A program made the translations under genes and the position numbers. A stretch of DNA of 41,425 nt. Source: Opitutia bacterium UBA7374 (GTDB taxonomy: Bacteria > Verrucomicrobiota > Verrucomicrobiia > Opitutales > Coraliomargaritaceae). The notes beneath the pieces are model-generated. The model had not been told where the DNA came from, made no database searches, and worked only from the letters and a program-made list of their open reading frames with translations. The stretch covers positions 20,809 through 62,233 of the forward strand of contig DKOA01000010.1 of NCBI GenBank assembly GCA_002469895.1. The letters are read 5' to 3'. Shown one piece after another: positions 18,023 through 25,787 of this stretch; the first letter of the stretch is position 1, and each line of letters starts with the position of its first letter.

Positions 18023-18975
18023 AACTCTTCCGGATCTAACTGTAAGCGTTCACTCGCCCGCAAAAACGCGGAAGACTTTCTTCCCGATAGATTGTCTGAA
18101 AAGTTTATCGTATCAAACCCGATCGCGTGATTCATCCCTTGAAGCGCATCCGCCAGACACAAGGCATTGTCCAGCCCCACGCCGGTTTCAAAGACCGAAG
18201 AGAGCACAACTCGCGAAGCCACCGGCTGCAGCCGATCGAGCAGGCTTTGGCAATCCCCCATGAGAAGCGGCTTGATCACTAGCGGCCCGGTCCACTCATC
18301 CAGCCATTTCGTAGCCTCCGGCCCGTTCATTGACTCATCCAGTGCCAATGCGATCCCCGACCCGTCAGAACAGGCGGCCATCCTCCGCTCCATCCCCACC
18401 GGCAAAGGTTGCTCGATAAACTCAATCCGCCCCCGAAAGGCTTGTAGGAAATCCAACCAGTCCCCCAGAACCGCCTCCGTCCAAGCGCCGTTGGCATCCA
18501 ACCGTAGCTCGACTCCCTCCGGTAATGTTTGGCAGATCTTTTCCAAAATAGCCTGTTCGTTCTCCGGAGCCTCCACCCCAACTTTCCACTTCAGCGTTCG
18601 ATAGCCGAGTCCTGTCTTTTCAGCAGCCACGGCCACCGCTTCCTCTCCCGCCGGAAGCAAACCGGCCACCGCGTACTCCCGCATGACAGATTCCTTTGTA
18701 GGCAGTGCACGACTCAGGGCGAACGCACAACAAGGCAGCGCCTCCGGCACCGGCTGCGAAGGATCGGCTGCGAGCGACTGCAAAAACGAACGAGCGGCCT
18801 CCACCGTCTCACTGCCAAACTCCGGAATCGGCGCCACCTCACCATAACCAATCCGACCGGCCGCCTCCACCCGCAGGAGAAAACCCTCCCGTACAGACCA
18901 TGCCCCACGACTCGTCCGCAGCGCATTTGTGAAAGTGCGCCGATAAGGCCGAAAAGATATCTGCGGAGAAGTCAT
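18007..18975 (-). CDS. menC: o-Succinylbenzoate synthase (enolase superfamily)
   Basis: Dehydrates SHCHC to o-succinylbenzoate in menaquinone synthesis. The enolase-superfamily catalytic residues are visible: the KxK pair in LKWKVGV, the metal ligands in LRLDANGAW, EFIEQPLP and ALDES, and the second lysine in VIKPLLMG. The ORF reaches 19056, but the ATG at 18975 (MTSPQISFRPY) fits the family. An AAGGAG lies about 17 bases before that ATG, so an in-frame TTG two codons earlier is an alternative start. The overlap with menE and their consecutive pathway steps support both calls. It is divergent from guaB over about 55 bp. Confidence 0.88.
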   Translation of the reverse strand: MTSPQISFRPYRRTFTNALRTSRGAWSVREGFLLRVEAAGRIGYGEVAPIPEFGSETVEAARSFLQSLAADPSQPVPEALPCCAFALSRALPTKESVMREYAVAGLLPAGEEAVAVAAEKTGLGYRTLKWKVGVEAPENEQAILEKICQTLPEGVELRLDANGAWTEAVLGDWLDFLQAFRGRIEFIEQPLPVGMERRMAACSDGSGIALALDESMNGPEATKWLDEWTGPLVIKPLLMGDCQSLLDRLQPVASRVVLSSVFETGVGLDNALCLADALQGMNHAIGFDTINFSDNLSGRKSSAFLRASERLQLDPEELWKRL

Positions 18976-19030
18976 GCACAAAACTGTTCTTTCTCCTTGA
19001 GAAAAGACAATCTTTTGATGGAGTCGAAAG

Positions 19031-20614
19031 ATGAAAGCAGACGCAGCCTCTCGCATGAAGGAGTTTTACCTCCCGGCCAATGAGTTCTTTCCGGCCAACC
19101 TGCCCACCGGCCTGACCTACGACGACATCTCGCTGGCCACTCTCTATTCCGAGACCCTACCGAGCCAGACCAGCCTCGTCACCCGCCTCTCGGAATCCCT
19201 CGAGCTACAGATTCCCATCCTCTCGTCCGACATGGACACCGTGACTGAAGCACGGATGGCCATCCAGATGGCGCTCAATGGCGGTCTCGGCTTGATTCAC
19301 TACAACATGAGCGACGAGAAGCAGATCAAGGAAGTGGCCCGGGTGAAGAACCACATCCACGGCTTTATTCAGGAGCCGATCAAAGTCGGCCCGAATCAAT
19401 CTATTGCGGAAGTCATCGACTATATCAACGAGCGGGGCTTTGGATTCAGCACCTTCCCTGTCGTCGATGAAGAGAACAAACTCCTTGGCCTCCTCCCGGG
19501 GCGGGTTGTTAAACCGCGCTATGCCGACCGTCTGGTTTCCGAAGCCATGACTCCGCGTGACCAGGTCTACACCCTCGACGAAAAAGAAATCATCAACGAC
19601 CCGATCAAGACCGCCGACCGCTTTTTTACTGAGCATTTAGGGATTCATAAGTTGCTGGTTGTGGATGCTCAAGATCGCCTCCGCGGGCTGTTCACTCTGA
19701 GCGATATCGAGCGGATCGAGGCCGAAGCGCAGCAATCCCTCAAGCCGGCACGCGATGACGACTTCCGCCTGCGCTGCGGAGCAGCCATAGCCACCCATCG
19801 CACCGCCGAAGGTGCTCTCGATGCGGATCGTATTGTCCAGCACGTCGGCCACCTCGTTGACGAAGGCGTCGACGCGGTCGCTGTATCCACCGCTCATGGC
19901 TTTTCCAAGGGTGTGGGGGATGCCCTAACACTCCTGCGCTCCCAATTTCCGGAACTGACCCTCATCGCCGGCAATGTAACCAGTGCCGAGGGAGTCGCCT
20001 TCCTCGCCGATGCCGGAGCTGACACAATTAAAATCGGTCAGGGTCCCGGCTCGATCTGCACCACCCGGATCGTCGCCGGCGTCGGCATCCCTCAGATGAC
20101 CGCTCTCTATGCTGCCGCCCAAGCCGCTCGCGAAAAGAACGTCTCGATCCTTGCCGACGGTGGCATCGCCAAGTCCGGAGATATCGTCAAAGCCCTAACA
20201 CTCGCCGATGCGGTCCTCTGCGGCAGCCTCCTCGCCGGCTGCAACGAAGCGCCCGGGCAAATTATTGAAATCAACGGGAAGCTCTACAAACAATACCGCG
20301 GAATGGGAAGCAGCGCGGCAATGAAAGAAGGCTCCGCCGCTCGCTATGGACACTCCCGCAAAGACGTCTCTTCCAAAGCGGCCGCCGAAGGCATTGAAGC
20401 CCTCAAAGAATCCGCCGGTTCCCTCTCCGGAGTCCTTCGCGAACTGGTCGGCGGCATCCAATCCGGCATGGGCTACCTCGGCGCACCCACCCTACCCGAA
20501 CTTCGCAAAAAAGCCCGCTACATCCGGGTCAGCCCCGCCGGACAAAAAGAATCCGCCCCGCACGATGTCATCACCGTCAAGACCAGCGAGATCTCCGGCG
20601 AATCCGGCAAATAA
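19031..20614 (+). CDS. guaB: IMP dehydrogenase
   Basis: Oxidises IMP to XMP with NAD, the committed step to GMP. The TIM-barrel start GLTYDDISLATLYSE is near residues 27-41. A pair of CBS domains is inserted at about 110-235 (SEAMTPRDQVYTL, LFTLSDIERIE). The active-site loop GPGSICTTRIVAGVG carries the catalytic cysteine, followed by ILADGGIAKSGD and the flap region MGSSAAMKEGSAARY. The length (527) is slightly above usual because of an N-terminal extension. The ATG at 19031 has GGAG seven bases upstream and is preferred over the internal ATG at 19055. The divergent PurA gene follows on the same strand. Confidence 0.95.
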   Translation: MKADAASRMKEFYLPANEFFPANLPTGLTYDDISLATLYSETLPSQTSLVTRLSESLELQIPILSSDMDTVTEARMAIQMALNGGLGLIHYNMSDEKQIKEVARVKNHIHGFIQEPIKVGPNQSIAEVIDYINERGFGFSTFPVVDEENKLLGLLPGRVVKPRYADRLVSEAMTPRDQVYTLDEKEIINDPIKTADRFFTEHLGIHKLLVVDAQDRLRGLFTLSDIERIEAEAQQSLKPARDDDFRLRCGAAIATHRTAEGALDADRIVQHVGHLVDEGVDAVAVSTAHGFSKGVGDALTLLRSQFPELTLIAGNVTSAEGVAFLADAGADTIKIGQGPGSICTTRIVAGVGIPQMTALYAAAQAAREKNVSILADGGIAKSGDIVKALTLADAVLCGSLLAGCNEAPGQIIEINGKLYKQYRGMGSSAAMKEGSAARYGHSRKDVSSKAAAEGIEALKESAGSLSGVLRELVGGIQSGMGYLGAPTLPELRKKARYIRVSPAGQKESAPHDVITVKTSEISGESGK

Positions 20615-20633
20615 TGGACCGGAAATAATCCGC

Positions 20634-20777
20634 TGCAACGCCGCGCGGACTGAACTTCCCAATATTCACATGGATCCATTTGACCGTTTAATCATTGCAA
20701 CCGCTATGTCCAAGGGTGCACCCGTCATTACAGGCGATTCTGTCTTTGCCAAATACGGAGTCCTAACCATTTCCTAG
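20634..20777 (+). pseudogene. 3' remnant of a PIN-domain (VapC-type) toxin gene
   Basis: Between guaB and purA an open frame encodes about 47 residues that match only the C-terminal quarter of a PIN-domain protein: LPNIHMDPFDRLIIATAM, then VITGDSVFAKYGV. The DPFDRLI segment and the TGD aspartate are the third and fourth acidic positions of PIN nucleases. The N-terminal half with the first Asp and Glu is absent; the sequence runs straight into the guaB stop 20 bases upstream. No antitoxin is adjacent. It differs from the intact VapC at 29985-30350, so it is not a copy of it. It could at most be read from the guaB transcript, from the ATG at 20670. Confidence 0.75.
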
Positions 20778-20786
20778 CTAAACCAA

Positions 20787-22334
20787 ATGCTCACTCAATT
20801 TACTTCACAACTGATTGCCGATACGGGAATCTCCACCGGCGACGAAGGCAAGGGCCGGGTCATCCTCGAGGTCGTTCAGGAACTGCGCGAAGCCACTGGC
20901 CGGGAAGACGCCGTGGCCGCTGTCATGAAAGTCAACGGCGGGGCCAACTCCGGACATACCGTGGCCGGACTCAAGCTCAACCTTCTGCCCGGTGGTGTGG
21001 CGGATCCCCATGTCTCTTATCTCCCGATCGGCTGCGGCGTTGTGGCCGATCCCCGGAAATTTCTCTGGGAATGTGCCTATGCCGAACACCACGGCCACGA
21101 AGCGCTCCGCCGCCTCGCGATCGACGAGCGCTGTCTTGTCTCCGACCCCGTCCACCGTCTCCTCGACCTCGCCTGGGAAGACTACCGGGTCCATGTCCTG
21201 CAAAGCGAACCCCGCGGCTCGACCGGGCGCGGCATCACCCCTGCCTACCTCGATGAAGTCGGCCAGTTTCAAATCCACTACGCTGATTTCCTCGGCGAAA
21301 AGGATCAATATGTCGATAAAGTCCGAGAGCGGATTAACCGTGCCGAACGGATCATTGAGCACGTCTGCCGGGTCGCTCCCGAGCGCTGGCCGAGCCTCTT
21401 TGATACCCTGACTCAGGCGGAGACCCGGGCCAACCAGGAACTGATCGACACCGGTCGCTGCGAAGCCGCCGAGTTCGACTTTACCCGTTTCGCCGGAGCC
21501 GCCCCCTTCTCGATCGACGCAGAGGCATTGATTGAGGTCTACTGGGCCGCCGGACAAAAACTGTCTGAACAGATTACGGATGTGCGGGAACTGACCCTTC
21601 GTGAACTGGATAAAGGACGCTACATCATCGGCGAATTCGGGCAGGCTTACTGGCTGGATAAGCGTCATGGCTTTCCGCCTAATGTCACCGCATCGCATAC
21701 CTTTACGCCCGAGTTCTTCCAGTCTGCCGGAATCCCTGCCCAGCCGGTACACAATATCGGCTGCTGCAAGGCCTACGATACCAAGGTCGGCACCCACGCC
21801 TTCATTACCCAATTCGAAAAGGATCACCCGCTCGGTCAACGGCTCCAAAAGATCGAGTTTGGCGCGACCACCGGACGCCAACGAATGGTCGGTTGGTGCG
21901 ATGCGGTGGAAAAGGGTGACGCCCTTCGCTACGGTGGCTTTCAAGACCTTGTCTTGAACAAACTCGATGCCCTGACTCAGGGTGAGGATTGGCAGGGCTC
22001 GCTCCGTATCTGTACTGCCTACACCGATCCTCAGGGCTGCACGCTCTACCACGTGCCACGCAACGACGCCTATCGCCGCACCCTCCAACCCGTCTATCAG
22101 GAAGTGCCCGGCTGGAATCAGGACATCTCCGGAGTCCGTCACTTTGCCGATCTGCCCCCCGAAGCGGTCACCTATGTAGCGACCATTCTTCAGGCACTGA
22201 TCGAAGTAGCCCACCACGGTGACAACAAGCCGGCCAAGATGCCCAATCTCCGCTACATTGGAGTCGGGCCGGAACCGAGTCAGATTATTAAAGACGTACC
22301 GCCTGTAGAAGAGCTGCTTCGCTTTGCTATGTAA
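20787..22334 (+). CDS. purA: Divergent adenylosuccinate synthetase
   Basis: Probably joins IMP and aspartate with GTP to form adenylosuccinate. The catalytic P-loop reads STGDEGKGR with Asp19, and the second catalytic block GGANSGHT has His57. LPIGCGVVADP, EPRGSTGRGITPAYLDE and KIEFGATTGRQRMVGWCD match the E. coli blocks; the two arginines of the aspartate loop (GR-x-R) are kept. TKLD-type guanine recognition is represented by NKLDAL. Unusual points are the length (515 against about 430), a Thr in place of the Trp before GDEGKG, and a poorly conserved middle region (residues 150-260). Its place directly after guaB, the other IMP-consuming enzyme, supports the role. A paralogue of altered specificity cannot be excluded. 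Confidence 0.82.
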   Translation: MLTQFTSQLIADTGISTGDEGKGRVILEVVQELREATGREDAVAAVMKVNGGANSGHTVAGLKLNLLPGGVADPHVSYLPIGCGVVADPRKFLWECAYAEHHGHEALRRLAIDERCLVSDPVHRLLDLAWEDYRVHVLQSEPRGSTGRGITPAYLDEVGQFQIHYADFLGEKDQYVDKVRERINRAERIIEHVCRVAPERWPSLFDTLTQAETRANQELIDTGRCEAAEFDFTRFAGAAPFSIDAEALIEVYWAAGQKLSEQITDVRELTLRELDKGRYIIGEFGQAYWLDKRHGFPPNVTASHTFTPEFFQSAGIPAQPVHNIGCCKAYDTKVGTHAFITQFEKDHPLGQRLQKIEFGATTGRQRMVGWCDAVEKGDALRYGGFQDLVLNKLDALTQGEDWQGSLRICTAYTDPQGCTLYHVPRNDAYRRTLQPVYQEVPGWNQDISGVRHFADLPPEAVTYVATILQALIEVAHHGDNKPAKMPNLRYIGVGPEPSQIIKDVPPVEELLRFAM

Positions 22335-22341
22335 GAGACCC

Positions 22342-22360
22342 GGCAGTCTTTATGACTGCC
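22342..22360. terminator. Possible bidirectional hairpin between purA and yjbQ
   Basis: A perfect 7-bp stem (GGCAGTC / GACTGCC) with a 5-base loop lies 7 bases after the purA stop and includes the stop codon of the convergent yjbQ gene. No U-run follows on either strand, so termination efficiency is doubtful. It may instead protect 3' ends. Confidence 0.35.
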
Positions 22361-22772
22361 CTATGTAGCTGAGCACAATACTGCGATTATGCGGACGGGC
22401 ACGATGTTCCCATAAAAAGAGTCCCTGCCAGGTGCCTAGACAGAGCCGCCCATCGACGAACGGAATAACCTCAGAGGTACGGGTTAGGGCCATCCGGATA
22501 TGGCTGGGCATATCGTCCGGCCCCTCCAGAGTGTGCGTGTATTGAGGATCTCCCTCCGGGGCAAGCCGCTCCATAAATCGCTCCAAATCCGCGCGCGCGG
22601 ACGGGTCGGCGTTTTCCATGATAACGAGGCTACAACTGGTGTGGCGACAGAAGGTGGTAACGGTACCCTCACGCAGGCCAGACGTCCGTAAGCCAGCCAC
22701 TACATCCGAAGTGAACTCGTGCATGCCTCGACCGGAAGTACGGATCTGCAAAGTTGTGCTGTACACACCCAT
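22350..22772 (-). CDS. YjbQ/UPF0047 family protein
   Basis: A 140-residue single-domain protein of the YjbQ (UPF0047) family. The signature blocks are TFCRHTSCSLVIMENAD and the run from EGPDDMPSHIR through GTWQGLFLWEHR. Family members have weak thiamine-phosphate synthase activity when overproduced; the true role is unsettled. The ORF extends to 22823, but the ATG at 22772 (MGVYSTTLQI) matches the family start. It is divergent from the lipoprotein gene over about 60 bp. Confidence 0.9.
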   Translation of the reverse strand: MGVYSTTLQIRTSGRGMHEFTSDVVAGLRTSGLREGTVTTFCRHTSCSLVIMENADPSARADLERFMERLAPEGDPQYTHTLEGPDDMPSHIRMALTRTSEVIPFVDGRLCLGTWQGLFLWEHRARPHNRSIVLSYIGQS

Positions 22773-22835
22773 AACTGCAGGCAGACAGATGCCGGGAACC
22801 GGGTCAAACCTGCGCGCAAACAATTTGCAATAAGT

Positions 22836-23417
22836 ATGAAAATGAACTCATTTATATTCATGAAGCTCTTCATTCACTCGGTAACCGCTCTGCTCTCGTT
22901 ACTATTTTTCAGCGCTTGCTCAACGCCTTCGACGGTTGACTATGACCGGACCCTTCTGGAGCAGATGCGCAATTACGAAAGCTATTCTATCGTACCGCGG
23001 GAGGAGCGGTCTGCCGGGCAACACCTCTCACTCACCGAAATTGTCGACCGCCGGGTAGTACAGGCTATCCACCAGAGTTTGCAGGAACGCGGGCTCCGGC
23101 CGGACGAAAACAGTCCGGACTGCCGAATTGCATTTTTTACGACGACCGAAAAACGCACTGAGATGCAAGATCTTGGGCTTGCCGGTGGCTATTACCGGCA
23201 TGGCTGGAAAAGCGGCGGCTGGAGCAGCTATGCTCCGGTTTCAATCGATGAATACGAAGAAGGCACGCTCATTCTTGATGTCATTGATACGCAATCCGGT
23301 CAATTAGCCTGGCGGGGCGCTACCTCGCGCAGACTGGGGCACTCGGCACCCAACGAAGGAGAGGTCCAGACCGCGGTCAGCCAAATCCTCACAGAGTTTC
23401 CTCCGGCGAACGATTAA
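22836..23417 (+). CDS. DUF4136-like lipoprotein
   Basis: A 193-residue exported lipoprotein. From the ATG at 22836 there is a lipoprotein signal (KLFIHSVTALLSLLFFSAC) with the lipobox FSAC, so Cys27 would be lipidated. The mature region has the DUF4136 pattern: a YDRT/SYSIVP start, a region on variable inheritance of helices (VVQAIHQSLQERGLRP), a ...DCRIAFFTTTEKRT strand and the closing GTLILDVIDTQSGQLAWRGA. Proteins of this family are periplasmic or outer-membrane lipoproteins of unknown function. Upstream codons back to 22719 overlap yjbQ in antisense and are not part of the gene. Confidence 0.82.
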   Translation: MKMNSFIFMKLFIHSVTALLSLLFFSACSTPSTVDYDRTLLEQMRNYESYSIVPREERSAGQHLSLTEIVDRRVVQAIHQSLQERGLRPDENSPDCRIAFFTTTEKRTEMQDLGLAGGYYRHGWKSGGWSSYAPVSIDEYEEGTLILDVIDTQSGQLAWRGATSRRLGHSAPNEGEVQTAVSQILTEFPPAND

Positions 23418-23466
23418 GCGCCATTGCAGGATTGACTCAGCGGGATTTTGCCGCGCTTTTGACGGC

Positions 23467-24066
23467 ATGAACATCCTTTGCCTCGACTTGGAGGGGGTAC
23501 TGATCCCCGAAATCTGGATTGCCTTTGCCGAAAAGACCGGCATCGAAGCGCTTAAGCGCACGACTCGGGACGAACCCTGCTACGATACCCTGATGCGCTA
23601 TCGTCTGGATATTCTCGACCGCGAGGGCTTCAAGCTGGCCGACATTGAAGCGGTCATCGCGACACTGGATCCGCTGCCCGGCGCCAAAGAATTCGTCGAA
23701 TGGGCCACTGCGCAAACTCGACTCGTTATTCTCTCCGACACCTTTAGCCAATTCGCCGGGCCGCTCATGGCCAAACTGGGGAATCCCACATTATTCTGCC
23801 ATGATCTCGTGATCGATGAAAGCGGCCGCATTGCCGACTATCGACTGCGACTGCCCGACCATAAACGTAAAGCGGTAGCTGCCTTCAAGGCTCTGAATTT
23901 TGAAACTTTTGCGGCGGGAGATTCCTACAACGACCTGACTATGATTGATGAGGCGGACAACTGTTCGCTCTTCTGTCCGCCGGAACGCCTCGTCGTGGAA
24001 AGGCCGGAACTTCCGGTAGCCCGCAACCATGCAGAACTCCGGGCGATCATCGAAGGACACCTCTAA
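23467..24066 (+). CDS. thrH: ThrH-type phosphoserine phosphatase / phosphoserine:homoserine phosphotransferase
   Basis: A 199-residue HAD-superfamily enzyme. The nucleophile motif is LCLDLEGVLIPEIW with Asp7, the middle motif is VILSDTFSQF, and the last acidic motif is AAGDSYNDLTM. DLEGVLIPEIW is characteristic of ThrH, first described in Pseudomonas, which dephosphorylates phosphoserine and can pass the phosphate to homoserine. It therefore touches both serine and threonine synthesis. The size equals the family. It lies 49 bp after the lipoprotein gene and 13 bp before the Dabb gene, so it is probably co-transcribed with the latter. Confidence 0.9.
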   Translation: MNILCLDLEGVLIPEIWIAFAEKTGIEALKRTTRDEPCYDTLMRYRLDILDREGFKLADIEAVIATLDPLPGAKEFVEWATAQTRLVILSDTFSQFAGPLMAKLGNPTLFCHDLVIDESGRIADYRLRLPDHKRKAVAAFKALNFETFAAGDSYNDLTMIDEADNCSLFCPPERLVVERPELPVARNHAELRAIIEGHL

Positions 24067-24079
24067 ACAAAAAATTACC

Positions 24080-24379
24080 ATGCTCGTACACACCGTACTT
24101 TTTTGGCTGAAAGATGAACTCGATGAAGCCCAGCGGGCAGCCTTTCTCGCAGGCCTCGAATCGCTCCAGGGCATTGCCGCAGCGGAGGCTGTTTACATCG
24201 GTACACCGGCAGAAACACCCGCCCGCCCGGTAATCGATACCAGCTATGACTACTGCTTAACCGTACTGCTCGCTGATATGGCCGCACATGACGCTTATCA
24301 GGTGGATCCGCTGCACACGGGTTTCCTCGAGCAGTTCAAGCCCGCTTGGAAGTCCGTAAAAATCTACGACGCAGACTAA
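24080..24379 (+). CDS. Dabb (stress-responsive A/B barrel) domain protein
   Basis: A 99-residue dimeric alpha/beta-barrel protein. The opening MLVHTVLFWLKDEL and the closing run DPLHTGFLEQFKPAWKSV are typical of the Dabb family. The biochemical role of most members is unknown. The ORF extends back into thrH, but the ATG at 24080, 13 bp after the thrH stop, gives the normal length. The next gene, pfp, is convergent. Confidence 0.87.
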   Translation: MLVHTVLFWLKDELDEAQRAAFLAGLESLQGIAAAEAVYIGTPAETPARPVIDTSYDYCLTVLLADMAAHDAYQVDPLHTGFLEQFKPAWKSVKIYDAD

Positions 24380-24426
24380 GCGATTTACGCCCAGCCAGCG
24401 CCGGTAGAAGTTTTAGGTTTCCTTAA

Positions 24427-24451
24427 TCCGCAACCGCAAGCAAGTTGCGGA
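24427..24451. terminator. Possible hairpin between the Dabb gene and pfp
   Basis: An 8-bp perfect inverted repeat (TCCGCAAC / GTTGCGGA) with a 9-base loop sits between two convergent genes, 6 bases before the pfp stop. There is no clear U-run on either side. A role as a shared terminator is a guess from position. Confidence 0.35.
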
Positions 24452-24457
24452 GTCCGC

Positions 24458-25720
24458 CTATTCGAAAGCATGGGGTGCCAACTGGCGCTGCACCTTTTCA
24501 CAATTCAGTTGAGCGAGGATCGGCACTCCGTTTTCAAAGGGGACTTCGACTTCACCCTGAATCAGAGGTAGGGCGTATTTGTAGAACTGATAGCTCATCG
24601 TGACGCCGTCTTCATTAATCCACCCTTCGGGAAGTTTCTTCACGCCGTTGGCAATCTCGGAAAGCGGGGCGAGGCTCGTCTCACAAGTATAATTATCACC
24701 TTCGCCACGGACGAGGGTAACCATCTTGTCTGTTTCGCCGGCTACTGCAGCTTGCACTGCCGCCTGACCGGCAAGGAAGGCTTCTTCGTTATCCGTCAGT
24801 GAGGAGCAATGCACCGCTGCGCGCTGTGCCATGCCCAGCTTGACCGAGCGGGACTTGATCTGCAGAGACTCTTCCACTAAACGGCGGAGATAATCCCCTG
24901 CGCCGCCAAGTTGAGAATGACCAAAAGCATCAGATCCAGAAGAGTCCGTTGAGACGAAGTTGCCGTCCGGGTCAACCAGACCTTCTCCAACCACGACTAC
25001 ACAGTAGTTCTCCTTTTGCAGAACATGCTGCACGTCGGCGATAAATTTCTCCGGAGTAAAGGGGACTTCCGGCAAATAAATTAAGTGCGGCGCGGCAGAA
25101 GGATCATCACGGCGCTTGGCCAAGGCGGCACCAGCGGCAATCCAGCCGGCGCTGCGACCCATGACTTCGACAATCTGAACTAAATCGTGACGCCCCATGG
25201 AGGCATTATCGCAGGCAATTTCCTTAACCGTACTAGCGACATACTTGATCACACTTCCATAGCCGGGAGTGTGGTCGGTAGTGATCAGATCATTATCAAT
25301 TGTCTTGGGAATACCAATGACCCGCAAAGCGTATCCCCGCTCAGCGGCCAGCTTGGAAATCTTGTCCGCCGTGTCCTGCGAATCATTGCCGCCAGCGTAG
25401 AAAAAATAACGAATATTATGGGCCTCAAATACCTCGAGAACACGATCGAAATCCTCCGATCGCTTCAATTTAAAGCGGCAGGTGCCCAACGCGGCTCCCG
25501 GCGTGTGACGAAGCGCGCGAATGGTCTGCTGGGACTCGGCAGCCAAATCAATCAATTGCTCATTGAGAATGCCGTGTACGCCGTTTAAACCACCGTAGAT
25601 CTCTTCGATACACTCATGATTGAGTGCTTCATTGATCGCCCCGGCGAGGCTGGAATTTATAACGGAAGTCGGACCGCCGGATTGGGCGATAAGACAGTTA
25701 CCTGATAGTTCTTCAGACAT
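24458..25720 (-). CDS. pfp: Pyrophosphate-dependent 6-phosphofructokinase
   Basis: A 420-residue PfkA-family enzyme. The nucleotide/PPi loop near the start is AQSGGPTSVIN. The donor-specificity positions read GGNDS and PKTIDND: the Asp in GGNDS and the Lys in PKTIDND replace the two glycines of ATP-dependent enzymes and indicate PPi as phosphoryl donor. MGRSAGWIA and the GEGLVDPDG blocks bind fructose 6-phosphate. PPi enzymes are reversible and can serve glycolysis and gluconeogenesis. It lies 67 bp downstream of purB on the same strand. The start at 25720 has no Shine-Dalgarno sequence. Confidence 0.9.
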   Translation of the reverse strand: MSEELSGNCLIAQSGGPTSVINSSLAGAINEALNHECIEEIYGGLNGVHGILNEQLIDLAAESQQTIRALRHTPGAALGTCRFKLKRSEDFDRVLEVFEAHNIRYFFYAGGNDSQDTADKISKLAAERGYALRVIGIPKTIDNDLITTDHTPGYGSVIKYVASTVKEIACDNASMGRHDLVQIVEVMGRSAGWIAAGAALAKRRDDPSAAPHLIYLPEVPFTPEKFIADVQHVLQKENYCVVVVGEGLVDPDGNFVSTDSSGSDAFGHSQLGGAGDYLRRLVEESLQIKSRSVKLGMAQRAAVHCSSLTDNEEAFLAGQAAVQAAVAGETDKMVTLVRGEGDNYTCETSLAPLSEIANGVKKLPEGWINEDGVTMSYQFYKYALPLIQGEVEVPFENGVPILAQLNCEKVQRQLAPHAFE

Positions 25721-25787
25721 GGGTGTAATTGATTGAGTAATACGTAAGAAGTGATGTGTACGGTGGCCGAAACCGAAGGCAACCTTT

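Noticed and set aside
20805..22217. Long open frame on the minus strand (470 codons) opposite purA
   Set aside because: It mirrors a gene with clear PurA motifs. The product has no family features, and long antisense frames are expected from the codon bias of this region.
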